From NCBI GenBank assembly GCA_005408345.1, contig SEMN01000132.1:372001-436000 (forward strand): a DNA stretch of 64,000 nucleotides, given 5' to 3'. The position numbers and the translations under genes are program-made. The notes beneath the pieces are model-generated. The model was not told the origin of the DNA, did not search any database, and saw only the letters and a list, made by a program, of their open reading frames with translations. The DNA is from Macquaria australasica (Eukaryota > Chordata > Actinopteri > Centrarchiformes > Percichthyidae). Below are positions 46,901 to 58,619 of the stretch, piece after piece (within the stretch, counting starts at the first letter, position 1; the number at the start of each line of letters is the position of its first letter).

Positions 46901-48355
46901 AGAAACTTCAAATTTGACTCCTCTACTCTTCTCAGTCGGTTCAGTCTCAGCTCAGTATTTCAGGGCAAGTGTCACATCTCATCCACTCTGTTAATTCTGC
47001 CTAAATGTTTACAGACTAATGAAAGGACTCTGGGTTTGCTCATCCTTTCAGCCTACATCAGTGTAACATAACACCCAGCCTCTGCAAACTCATCTATCTG
47101 TTTATCTACCTGGCTGTCTGTGTCTTAACCTGTGTCTTTAAACAAACCTATAAAATCAGTGTTGGTTCCCAACACTGTTCAAACAAGAACTTTTTTCTGA
47201 GCTGGAGCCTGCAGGGTCTCCTGGGAGCCTCATGTCGTCTGTTTACTAGCTCCCACTAGTGGTAGAAAGTAGTAATGTCAAAGCCGACCTGGGAGGTGAT
47301 TAGTGTTCAGTTTGTCTGTGTGATGCATTCAATATCTAATTAAAGAGAGATGTCTTCTTTCATTGTTATTGGTATAAATTCAAGTTAGATGCATGCAGAG
47401 TAGTTTAGCATTTATATAAACTTGAGGCACTTATTTTATTGCTACAAATTAATTAATGAATCAAGCTAAAAAACACATGTACTTCTATATTAGAGTACAC
47501 TTTCATTTCTTATCTTCTATCATGAAACAAGAATGTACTGACAAGCGGGTGTAATGACTTTTTCCTGTTTTCACATGGCTATCCTATTTGTGAATGCATG
47601 CTGTTGTGGTGTTGAAGTGAATCATTCAGCGGTCTGTGTGATCCCCTCTACGGCATTGTGTCTCCAGCGACAGTGTTTACTGATAATTGAGTAATTACCT
47701 GTAAAAGATAGCACTCCCGTGGTTCTGTTCAGCTGTAATCTTCCCAGTCTGCGCTCACTGCAGATCAGGTTTTACCTTGGGAAGAAGCTAAATACAACAG
47801 TTTAGCACTATTCTCTGTGTAAATGTGTGTGTGAGAGCTACATACTGTATACACATAACCACACTTATGCTATGCCTAAACAGGCCTCTGAGACTATAAA
47901 ATCACAGGAAACAAGAAAGTGTTTAAACCCCATTTGCCAACTCCGACAAGATGATGGTTGGACATTCGAAATTGCACAAAAATCATATGACGGTAATTTG
48001 ACATTCCTTTGTGAGTTTCACAATCCCACAGTGAATAGAAAGTTGTAACAGGCACTTTGTGCGTACACTAGTGGCCTCACCCACAATGGCATTTGAAAGA
48101 CAAACAGCAGTGCGTGCCGCTGGCCAGAGCTCCACAGCAGTGAAAGTCGTCGTTCTTTTTGAGTTTCGGCAGCCAAAGTTCAGCATAATGTCCGTGTCAT
48201 TACAGTGTAAAGAAACCTTTGTGAGTCAGCCCTGTCACTTCCCCTGGTCTTCTTAGGCTATTCTCTTTCTCTTAAAGAGTTTGAACTTGCTCTTCCTCTT
48301 CTGTCTTTCTTTTTTTTGTAGTCTCTCTCTCTGTCAAACATTGTGTCTCCCTGCA
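41391..48355. other. Gene-poor interval
   Basis: There is no supported gene. CT-rich simple sequence at 43921-44004 precedes AG-GT-like sequence at 44007, but no splice-bounded exon is convincing. CA-rich stretches lie at 44085-44125. The palindrome AGCCACAGGCCTGTGGCT is at 46509-46526. 45200-46400 is AT-rich. The ORFs at 43786-44348 on the minus strand are low-complexity Arg/Glu frames of the CT tract. Confidence 0.35.
43921..44004. repeat. (CT)n polypyrimidine tract
   Basis: An almost pure CT tract of about 80 bp with CCTTCC interruptions. It produces spurious Arg/Glu-rich minus-strand frames. Confidence 0.9.
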
Positions 48356-49168
48356 TTAAAGGATAGGCTCACAGTTTTTCAAGTCTGTCTGAAAACAACA
48401 GGTGCCCATATAAACATTTAAACAGGTTTTGCTTGCTGTAATCATTCCTCCTGTTCCTATTGGCCATTATGAGATCCCCTCCTAATGTGTTTCCAGTGTA
48501 AGGGATGGAGGAGAACATTTCTATATGAAGCTATGAGTCTGAGTTAGTCAAATCAGAATCAGAAGCAGCTCTATTGGCCAAGTATGTGGACACATACAAG
48601 GAATTTGACTCCAGGTGCTCTCAATGTACTTACACACAGAACAGTTTACAAGAAGATAGAAATAGACATACAGCTAAAAACAAAGACAACAAAACTGAAC
48701 AAAGTTAGGTAAAAATAAAAGTACTATTATGTACATACAAGTAAGTTTAAAATAGGTGTATATATAAATACATATATAAAAAGCAACAATGTGGAAAGGA
48801 ATAAATATTGAATGGGTAAAGTCAAGAGAGTATCTTCCAAAGTTACTGTCTTTTTAGAATGAAACTTCAGTTTTTCCTGGCTGAGATGCAGTGGAGGGAT
48901 AGTAACACAAAGTGGGAATATGTTCTAAAAAGACTAACTTTGAAAGATATCTATTTTTTTTGGCTAACTTAGACTGCTGATGCCTCATATTAGCTTCACA
49001 TAAACTTTTCACTACATGTTTGCATGGACTGGACTGTGGATTTTGTCCCAAATCACTTACACTGGAAGTTCATTAGGTGGGGATCTTTTGAATGATTACA
49101 GCAAGCAAAAGCTGTTTCCATGTCCATATGCGCACCTGACTTTTGTTTAAAGACAGCCTATCCTTTAA
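48356..49168. mobile_element. TTAA-flanked foldback element with nested insertion
   Basis: The ends are perfect 14-bp inverted repeats including the target-like TTAA: TTAAAGGATAGGCT at 48356-48369 and its complement at 49155-49168. The complementarity runs inward imperfectly (GGTGCCCATATAAACATTTA against CATGTCCATATGCGCACC; GCTTGCTGTAATCATTC against GAATGATTACAGCAAGC), making long arms. The middle is interrupted by a different repeat (48552-48819). There is no transposase. TTAA flanks suggest piggyBac-type mobilisation, but this is inference. Confidence 0.65.
48552..48819 (+). repeat. Repeat inserted into the foldback element
   Basis: AATCAGAATCAGAAGCAGC, CTATTGGCCAAGTATGTGG and CATACAAGGAATTTGACTCC begin a common teleost interspersed repeat. 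Flanking AGTCAA words on both sides (left in GTTAGTCAA, right in GTAAAGTCAAG) look like a short target duplication. The foldback sequence continues directly after it (AGTATCTTCCAAAGTTAC), so this is the younger insertion. Confidence 0.6.
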
Positions 49169-49455
49169 CAAAACAGCTGCTCATCAAACTCCCTCTCTCA
49201 CCTCTACCACGGGAAGCCAGCATATCGGGAAACCTTGCATATCCTGCTATTTCCATACACTCGCGTAGCCTACTTTCTTTTCCTCTATCTGCTGTTTTTT
49301 TCCACAAACTACCAGCTCCAAACTGGGCCTCAAACTAGAAACGAGTGGTACAGGCTGGAATATTTGGTTACGGATGCATTTTCATTCGATTGTCCTAAAA
49401 GGGGACGAGAAGAAGTAAGCGATATGACTTAAGGGGATCATATTAATATAACGTG

Positions 49456-49499
<44 letters not shown>

Positions 49500-50930
49500 A
49501 ATCCCACAGGACTTCCTTCCCATTCCCATTAGAAACCACACCCAGTAGGACAGGTAACAGGAGAACACCTTTCACAGGGTCAGATTGGAAGAGGTGGGAA
49601 TACCAGGCAAAGTTTCTCTCTGATTAGTTTCACCTCTTCATATCGCTCAGTTCTTTTCTTTTCATATTTACTTAACCACTTTTTATTTCTTTCTCTTTCA
49701 CTTTAAGACTCTCGCTCTGTCTCTCTCTCTTACCAGCAAAGTATCTTATCCATTTTAATACTTGTATTGGCTGATAATTTGAAGTGCCTCATGCATGTCA
49801 TATACCCCAACTGATCGGCCAGTTACTTTTTTTTTTTCTTCCAGCGTTTGCCTGAGAGTTGGTGCTCTGAAAGGGACAGTAATATGCACTGATGTAATGT
49901 GTGAGATAGGGATCTTTTGTGGGGTGTGTTATAAATTGTCACCGTAATGCGAGTGCGCAGGGAGTTGGGTTGAGTGGGGGGGTGGGGGGGGGGTGCTGAG
50001 AGGAGGGGTGGGAGGATCAAGCAGTGTCACTGGAATCCACAGTGTTGTGAGAGCCCCATACCTTTCAGCTTCATTAAACCAATTTCACGCCGAGGTGAGC
50101 TAAGAGAGGAAGCTCTGAATCTCAGCAGCGGCAACAATGGTGCATTGAAGGGATGAGGCGAAAGTAAATTAGGTACCACTTCACAGACGGCAAATTAAAA
50201 TCTGAAAGTTGGATAGGAAAAGTTGAGGGTAGATGATTATGTCTTTATTGTGCCCTCCCTCCTCAATCTAGAAAACCCTCCCTTCCTTTTAGCAACCACC
50301 TTTGCCCCCCCCTTACACCCCCACAACTCAATCCTCTAAGAAAAAATAATGATCTATTTCTTGTCTGGTAATTGGTTTCTAAGATGCTCCCACTCAAAGA
50401 CCCGATCTCAAATACCAAGCTGCTTATGGCCCTCCTTTCAGCCACTTAATTTGCTTCAGCTTATCAGTAAGATTTCATATCCAGGAAAATCATATAAATT
50501 AAACATTAATGTAGGGCTTATTTCTGTGCTATCATTGACCTCCCACGGCCATTGAGCTGCTTTATCGGGCTTGGGGACTGAGTGTTTGTCACTCAAACGG
50601 ATGTGAAGGTTTCAACAAACCCTCTTAGACACCAACTGTAGCCTTACACTTGAGAGTACTCACTAAAATATCTTTGGATATATGTTGTTATACGAGCCCT
50701 TAAAAGCAAAGGTATTCCTTGTGCTTACACTTAGATTTTATCAATTTAAGCAGAACTTTTATTGTGTAGAATAAATGATGGAGCACTACAATAATGAGTG
50801 GTCCCACAGAGTCAGAGCCACAGTGACCTGACAAATGTGCTGTGATCATAAACTGGTCGTATTACACACAGATGTTGAAAAGAAAATTTAAAAAAGAGGT
50901 ATGGTAGCAGTTGAAATGTTTTTATTTTTA
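49169..50930. other. Intergenic, no supported gene
   Basis: Apart from the CA tract there is a G-rich stretch at 49970-50010 and a conserved-looking stretch at 50340-50640 (TCATATAAATTAAACATTAA; CCATTGAGCTGCTTTATCG). Short ORFs on both strands lack domains. Confidence 0.35.
49458..49497. repeat. (CA)n microsatellite
   Basis: Twenty uninterrupted CA units. Confidence 0.95.
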
Positions 50931-50934
50931 TTTT

Positions 50935-51200
50935 AAGTGGTGGCAGAAGTACTCAGATTCTTCACTTGCTTCATATTATCTTACTTAAGTTAAAGTAGAA
51001 ATATCACAATGTAAAAACATATGTTGGTACAAGTAAAATTTGTGAATTAAACATTTTAGTCAAGTGAAATTAAACACACTATCTTATCATCAAAAGTAAA
51101 GTACTCACAATGGAAAATGTCTCCTTTCATTCTGTTACATATTTATATGTATGCTGTGTTATATTATTGTGTGATTATTAGTACTTTTAAAATCTGATCT
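50935..51200. repeat. Interspersed repeat A, copy 3
   Basis: GTGGTGGCAGAAGTACTCAG, CTTACTTAAGTTAAAGTAG and AAAAGTAAAGTACTCACAATG repeat the vocabulary of the 85-560 and 38560 copies. It is diverged and non-coding. Confidence 0.6.
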
Positions 51201-52066
51201 CTGTCTCCAGGAAGTAACTACCGGACCTGCTTCAGTAGTTTTTTTATGTTTTCCACAGTGTAGTGGTGAGGTATAAAGAAAGATGACAGCGATAGCAATA
51301 AACAAACAGGCACACTGGGCAGAGTGATCGTTATACGACTCTGGGGACCCCTCTGTTTGTCCACATGTATGTACACTTACATATGTGCATGCATGTTTTG
51401 TATGTATTTTTTTTTGTGTTGATATAAATGCCCATATGGATGTACGCTATAAGCATGTATGTCAGTTATTGTGGGCGCTAAACTGGGCTCTCTCACTGGC
51501 TGGTGGGGTCACTCTGGGAGCCACGGGGGCCCCACACAATGCCCTGGCAGCAGTGTGGCTTTTACTAGGCCTCGCGCCGCTAGCTTTACGAGAGCCAGAC
51601 AGACGGATCCCCTTCACGCCATAAAGCCATCAACAAGGGAACAAAGAGGGCAGGTGCTGAGGGCTGCATTGAGAGCTCACCTGCACCCAGCGGGGGAACA
51701 GACTGTGTCCAGCCAAGCCAAGAGGCCCTCCACATTCACATCCCCACTCACCAGGCACTAACGGGCTAGTGTGGGTCTGCCGCTACAGAGAAACCGTTTC
51801 TTTTTACAGACAGAAGCAGATCCTTAATCGATAGTGTAGATGATGACATACATGTTCTGTACTGTATATGCTGTGGCAAATGATTTTGTTGAATGAATGA
51901 TGGCTGCTGTAAGACCCAAAACAGGCTACAACAGGTTGCTGCTAAACTCTATAATTATCAGCATTTGACAGATAGCGAGAGTTAGGGCTTTGGGAGCCAG
52001 CCAATTAGGACTGCTTTCCAGAATTTTTTAAAGAGGTAATTTTAGAGGAGGAATTGAGATATCAGG

Positions 52067-52070
<4 letters not shown>

Positions 52071-52122
<52 letters not shown>

Positions 52123-52127
52123 CATGT
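52071..52127. repeat. (TG)n plus GC alternating tract
   Basis: About 22 TG units run into GCGCGCGTGCATGTG, a continuous purine-pyrimidine alternation with Z-DNA potential. Confidence 0.9.
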
Positions 52128-52302
52128 GTAGTAGGGGTGTTTGTGGGGGGTTTACATAATAAGAAAATTGAAATAGAATGGGAAAGGTTAAGGTAAGGAA
52201 TTAGTGCGACATGTAGGGAATCAGGCAAACAGAGATCCCAAAGGAGAAGCAGATGGTAAAGCTTAGCAACAAACCAAACCCCAGCCACAGGTAGACATGG
52301 CG

Positions 52303-52337
52303 TCAGGCAGGCAGGCAGGCAGACAGGCAGGCAGGCT
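52303..52337. repeat. (GGCA)n tetranucleotide repeat
   Basis: About eight CAGG/GGCA units with one AGACAGG interruption. Confidence 0.9.
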
Positions 52338-52959
52338 GTCAGCGGGGGCAGGCTATGAGCTGCTGCCCCGGCTGAAGTGACAGATGTGTGGTGAATCTTT
52401 AACTCTGCTAGTTCCCCACTGTCACCGCATCTGTCCCTGCACTCCACGAGGTTGGCTCAGCCCCTTCTTGTGTGAAAGAGGTGACTAAAAAAGAGAGCTA
52501 TCACTGGACTTATTGATTAGGAGTCATTATTGAAAAGTCATTGTCTTTGTGATTAGTTTACACTTTCCCCTACCATATGGGAATCCTCCTGTTGCAACCT
52601 CAAGGGTGAAATTTGTAGAACAAAACCGCACTTGTTGACTGATTGAAAATAAATATGAAGATATTTGATTTTTGTTTACATATCTAATCCGCTTTAAAAA
52701 AAATGAGGTCATGCTGGGGGACATGTTCAACAACAATAAAATAAATAAGAGGCCAGCGTATGCTCTCAACTGAAACGGCAACCCCGCTCATTGTCTCCAT
52801 TTAAATCCTACTATAGAAAAACATATCACTGACCGTATAAATGATACATCCCACTTTATTCTCATTTATACATTTGGTCTAATCTCCTCAGACGGCCCAA
52901 ATGGCAGGGACAGTGTCCCTCTCTCTTTCCCCACTCAGCCATGGCACTGGCAAGAGATG

Positions 52960-53240
52960 GTTTATTTTAATTGAAAATTAGCAAAACAAAACAAGGGCAA
53001 GAGGATCCCTGAATGGGGCCCCTTTCTCCGGGAGCTCCTGTGCCGTTGAATAATGCATATGGGAGAAAGTAAACAGCAGCCGTGGGCCTTGCTGGGGGAA
53101 CAATGGGCCGCACACAGCCCAACCAGGGCGCCTGATTTTATTACTGGCCTGTCAATCCCCCCAGCCTGGGAACTGTGGGACCTAGGCCAGGCAGCAGCTG
53201 CTGACCGCTCCACACTGACCCAACACACCCAACAACCTGC
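52960..53240. promoter_or_regulatory. Candidate conserved non-coding block
   Basis: Complex sequence with a SOX-like ACAATGG (53099-53105), an AATAATGCATATGGG word and TAATTGAAAATTAGC. Both strands are open for 64-88 codons, but the frames show no family resemblance. Composition suggests an enhancer in the sox3 flank; conservation is untested. Confidence 0.3.
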
Positions 53241-53917
53241 AGGATAAAACTCTCACACCGCTGCATACCTCCACTGACTGCACTGTCCACTCCTAATCTG
53301 TCCATTCACATACTCAACATGGGTGCAGATGGAAACGGAAGGGGCCTGAATTGAATCCATTTCCTGTTTGACTGGCTAATCCATTCAGTGGTGTTTATCC
53401 AAACTAATCGGAAGTTTATTTTGCAGGATAAAATGTTGGAAAATGTGATGTGTAAATGTATGTAAGCATTAGATTAAAACTTAATCGTGCTGTGAATTTT
53501 GATCTGCAATTCAGTGAGCAACTTATTTCACATTTCTCATATTAAGGTAGACTTTCCTGTAAAGATATTATTTTCTTTAATTTGTTGGGTTTTAGATCAA
53601 CTCTATCCCATCTCGGAGGCAGCAGTCTGGGGTCACCGCGGCCACTTGTAAACTTTTTCCTTCCACTAGAACATTCTTTGTGTGTGTGTTCTGCCTCCGG
53701 GCATTGAGATTCTGGTCTTGCTTCTGGCTTCAGCCAAGTCCCGGTTGCCATGCCGACTGGCAACTGGTCTCCCAGGATGAGTAATGATGTGATGTGGCTG
53801 TGCTCTAAAGTCCCAACAAAGACCTTATTACCGCTGCAGCACCTCATAACACACCATTGTTGTCAAGTGCTCCTGATATTAACCTGCCTGCACCGGGGCT
53901 ACCTTCCTTCACAGAGG

Positions 53918-53950
<33 letters not shown>

Positions 53951-56900
53951 TGAGTGTGAGTGCAATCGTGTAAGCATTTTGAGGGCTACTGCTGATGAAA
54001 GTTGGTCAAAAAGAGCCACCCTCAGAAATATACTCTGAATTTAGTTGGTCATTTTTAAACACAGAGTCATCACTTTAATTTTTAAAATTGGGTTATTTTA
54101 ATTCAGCCCATTCTGAGGCTTCAACAATCACAATTGCAATCTTGCTTTTTGTTTACACTTCTGCTTACTCATTTCATCATGAAAACTATCCTCTGGCTTT
54201 TATATAATCAGTATTTGGTTTAACTTGAAGTTCCAAAAGAAATCCAGGATCTCCTCACCTCAGCAAACAGCATCCCGTGAACCATCCACAGTGGCCAGGC
54301 CCCAGCCAAGTGTGAACTGCCATAAAGGAGAGGTGTGTGTGTGTGTGAGGCAGGGATGTGGGGCTGTGGGCTATATATGCAGGGTGATGCCACAGGATGT
54401 TTGAGTGTTTGACTTGGTTTAACAACATCCTCTGACAGAGACACCACAGGCTGCAGATGAGGTGAGAGATAAGAAACAACTGTGATCCAGGCCTTCACCC
54501 CTGCCATTGTCCTGCTTATCTCTAATGTAGCGCTATCTGTTAATAATGGGGAGGAGAGAGGAGACAGAGGGAGGGGTTGTCATTGATAAAGAACAAAAAC
54601 ATCATTTTTTGTTAATTAAGGTGTGGTTTGGGGACACTGTATCAGAGTTGTGTGCCAGCAGTAAACTTACTTTACTTATGCTAAATCAGTTTAAAAATAG
54701 ATATTACGACTTCATATATGGGGAAATGAGTTAGCAGATTTCCTAGAAATGGGAACATGTCTGCAACAGACATCTGCACACTCGTACATGTGCACACAAA
54801 ATATATGCCTATTCATCACACAGTCATATCACGTTTACATTCAAGCGCTAAGTATGTTATTTTGATGTGTGCAGATGTCTTAATGGGCTGCTTTTAGAAT
54901 GGAGCCCTCTTTGTTTTAGCCTGATGAGGCGTACACTCAGGTGCGTCACACAGGATGTCTTGTCCTCTCCAGTTTCCCTCGCTCCAGCCGAGAAGGGGTG
55001 CGCCAAGGAGGTTATCAGCACAAAATCACCACTCCAGCCTCAGACTCCACCAGGAGGAGGAGGAGAAAGGGGGGGCTTCTGGCCCTGCGTACATCACTGT
55101 CGCCGTGGGAAACCACATCCATCAAATAAAGTCAAGCATTTACCTGTGTGGCTCAGGTGACAGTGGAGGAGGGGCAAGGGGGATTGTGAGAGGGGGAGAT
55201 GTAGGTGGCCCAGGGGTGAGAGAGTAACCCTGACCCTGTGGAGGTAGTGGTGAGGAGGTGTGCGTGTGTGGGGGGGTGTTGGAGTAGGAGGGGTGGCCAC
55301 GATGGGCCAGACCGGCAGCGCCCTGTGGCCTCTGTCCTGGAGCCAGACAGGGGATTGTGGGAATTTAGCCTCCTTCTAACAGGGCCAGCTGTCCCTTGGG
55401 AGACGGTCCCTTTTCCGGGAGTATCAGTAGTGCCTCTCCCGCCCTCCTCCTCCTCATCTTCCCAGCAATACCACAGCAGGACTGGGGGAACAAGTTCAAA
55501 CACACACCGCTAAGACTTCCTCTCTCTGGTGTGATGTATTCTGCACATTTTACTAGCTGCATTTCTATTTTTTGTGTGTATAATAAAGAGGAACTTATTC
55601 AGGAAATCTTAATTATTCTGCCATTTTTCATCAGTCTGCAGCTATATAAGATTTCAGTGACCACAACTATGTCTGTAAAATGCATGTATGCATATTTATG
55701 TGTGCATTCACATGGGTGCCCAAGTCCACGAGCATGTACATATGTCATCTGTAAAACGAGTAGGGTGTGGCATTTGCTCCACTATGATCACTGGCAATGT
55801 CATATTTCATAGAAAAACTCTTATTTCAAAATTCTTAAGGAAGTAATTAAAAATAAATCACCACCCCCACATTTATTAGAAACTCTGTTATAGATACTGC
55901 AGAAGAATTAATGACACTCCAAAGTCATTAAAAGTAGACTACGTCTCCATTTTAATTACAATCATTCTTTAATTTGATCACTTTGAAAATTCATCATATT
56001 TCTCATACTTTAATGAAGCTAACTTTCATCGCAAATACCGCACGGTTCTAGTGACATATGACATATTATTTATATTCAGTATACCCCTGAATAAATCACT
56101 CATGTGACAATGCAAAACAGAGCTGAAGACACCTTGGTTGATAAGAGGGATATTTGGTTACACCTGGTGATATGTAGATAAGATTAAATTTGAGACAGAG
56201 GGATGGGGGGATGGAGAAGGAAGAGGAGGAGGAGGAGGAGGAGGGGGTGGATGGGATAAAGGTTTCCTCACTCTTGCATGAAGAACAACATCTAAGGTGG
56301 TTGGGGCAGGGGCCAAGAGGTTGTCTGAAGACCTGGTCTGAACGCAGGCTCAGGGCTGTGTGCAGAGGCGAGGCTCGGAGCTGGGTGTTAAGGCTTGTGG
56401 TAGAGCTAATCCTTGGATTTAGACAGAGACAGGCTCCAGGACAGGGACTGCTGAGAGTGGGGCAGAGTGGATGGCCGAGGGGTCGAAGGGTCGTGTTTAC
56501 CTGCAGCAGGTATTTCCTCTGGGAACTGATAAGACTCAGGGAGGGGAAGTGCTCTGTTCCAGGTGAGTGCAGAGGGGGCCCGCAAAATGACACCATACAC
56601 AATCCTCACCTACCCTCCCCTTCAGGCTCCACCCCTACACACACAAACACACACAAACAGGCCACCTTTATGCCTCATGCTCTGACCTATTTTTCTTTTT
56701 ACATGGTTTCTACAGCAGACATGCTCTTCATTTGAAGTATTCTGCCAAATATATTTAGGTGTTTCCTTACATCTATGATGGCATTTGCCTTACATTTTGT
56801 CCTTCGCCTTGTCAGAAACTGTGTGGAAACTGACTGTTGCCTTATCTTACTGCTTTCACCTGCTTCTAGCGGATGTTTTGTCAGTTCTTGTTGCTATTCA

Positions 56901-58340
56901 AATCTGAAATTTTAGGAGTTTACTTTTTCTGTAAATACGCAAAATATTATTCCTACTGTGAACATACAGCCAGTATTGTCCCAGCACCACTTTATGACTT
57001 AATACGAACTCAATATTTTTTCCAAGATTGTTTGTTGACTGAATAAAATGAGCTGAAGTAACTGGGCAGGACTTCTTTCAGGTCTGTCACTGGAGCAGGC
57101 AGCTGTGATATGGCTGAGGTGTCAACTTGTTTGTTTTCCTTCTCTCTTCCTCTTCCTCTTCCTCACCTGGCTCAGCTCTGAGGCCCTGCCCCCGGGTGCT
57201 GAGAGGAGTCAGTGAGCTAGAACATGTTAACAAGCACAGCCTCGACCACTGTATTGAAAGACACACACGCTCGCTGCACAGGGGGCCGGGTGGGGGAGAG
57301 CTCAGGGCTGGTATTGACCAATTGTATTTTTTTAAATAAAAAATTTAGAGTTTATGAAAAGTTTTAATCTGCTCATTTTGAGACTTGGACATAAAAATCG
57401 ACAAGTTTTTGCTATAACTGATCTGTACCTGATAGGGTTTGAAAGTATTCCTGTCCTAAGTTAAATTGATTGTGTGTCTCTTTCACCTCTTTTCAACTGT
57501 TTTGATATATTTTAGTTAACACTTTAATAAAAAGCATTTATAGTGCATGGCAGCTACACAGGACAACAACTTAAACAATTGTAGAGCACATTTTGCTGTA
57601 AATAATGGTTTATTAAATGTTCTATGGAAATATCAAGTAACCCAAAGATGGTTATATCACCTGCGCTGTGTTTATGAGAGACAGAACATGAATGTGTACT
57701 CATTGTTTTGTACAAGATCTTTGGTGTGTATCTTCAAGAGTGAGCGGAGCTGTTATCAGCAGAGGAGGTGAGAGTGGTGTGTGAGGTAGGTGTTTAGTGG
57801 TACACTCCTCTGTTCTCCTCTTCTCCACCTCCTCATGCCCTCTCCTCTCCTCCTCCATCTCTGCAGAAAGCCTCATTAGTGCCGAGAAGCTGCTGAGGTA
57901 GCACACGGCTGCCATTGTGGCCAATCCAAACATCAGGTCCTCTCCATCCGAGCCCCCCACTTCAGAACCCCCAACCAAATCCCATTTTCAGGCTCCGCAG
58001 CTGCCCTGCTCTGCCAGAGCACTTAGCCGTGTCATTCTATCCGGCTCTCCAGGCCTCGGAGGAAACAGGCCTGTTTTGTGCTTGGCAGTCTCTGATATGA
58101 CTCCAGAAATGGAAATGAAGCCATGGATCTTCATTAGGAGAGGCAGGTGTCCACAGAGACTCAGTCCAGGTGAAGGAGCTGGGAGGGGGTGGCTCGGCAA
58201 GCGAGGGAGAAGCTGGGTGAGGGGGAATTGGATTGGTGGGGGTTTCGATCCTTAAAACCCAATGATGGGCCTTCCGTTACCCCTTTATACACTTACACAC
58301 ACACACACACGCACACACGCACGTACACACTTCTTCGCCA
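53241..58340. other. Gene-poor interval
   Basis: No exon is supported. Simple repeats include (TG)n at 53921-53948 and (GGA)n at 56216-56247. The overlapping frames at 54867-55562 and 56096-56735 arise from purine/pyrimidine-skewed DNA. 57860-58180 looks complex and non-repetitive and could be a regulatory element. Confidence 0.35.
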
Positions 58341-58397
58341 TCACCCACCCCACCCCACCCCACCCCGCTCCTCCACCCCACCCCGCTCCTCCACCCC
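58338..58397. repeat. C-rich minisatellite
   Basis: A CCCCA pentamer run passes into two copies of CACCCCGCTCCTCCACCC. Confidence 0.85.
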
Positions 58398-58586
58398 AGC
58401 ACTTAATTGCCCATGTAATGAGCTGCAGTGAATGGGATTACTTGTGTGGAGGCACTTGAGGACCCTGTGCATTGGGGGCACCTCCTGCAGGCCCTCATCT
58501 CCAGGGAATACATTTAGGATGATGTTTTCTATGAAGCGCAGGGGCAAAAACCTCAGCTCTTCTCGCTGCATCTGGCCTAGTTGCAT
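58341..58586 (-). other. Minus-strand ORF of 81 codons, unrecognised
   Basis: From the ATG at 58586 the frame runs to a TGA at 58343-58341. Its first half (MQLGQMQREELRFLPLRF, then a hydrophobic IIL segment and FPGDEGLQEVPP) looks protein-like, with no low complexity. The last third is a translation of the minisatellite. Upstream on the minus strand the sequence is purine-rich and lacks an acceptor-like pyrimidine tract, so it is not a typical internal exon. The same bases contain CACTTAATTGCCC and GGGATTAC, which suit a regulatory element. Confidence 0.25.
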
Positions 58587-58619
58587 TAGGCCCTCCAGAG
58601 CTTCCCCCTCCTCCCCCAC

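Larger units (their letters stand above)
51201..52960. other. Intergenic with simple repeats
   Basis: There is no supported gene. 51460-51760 is a GC-rich, complex block (possible conserved element). (TG)n lies at 52071-52114 and continues as alternating GCGCGCGTGCATG to about 52127. A GGCA tetranucleotide repeat lies at 52303-52337. Confidence 0.4.

Noticed and set aside
56096..56735. 168- and 181-codon frames on opposite strands
   Set aside because: They are mutually antisense in GGA-rich skewed DNA, without recognisable domains.
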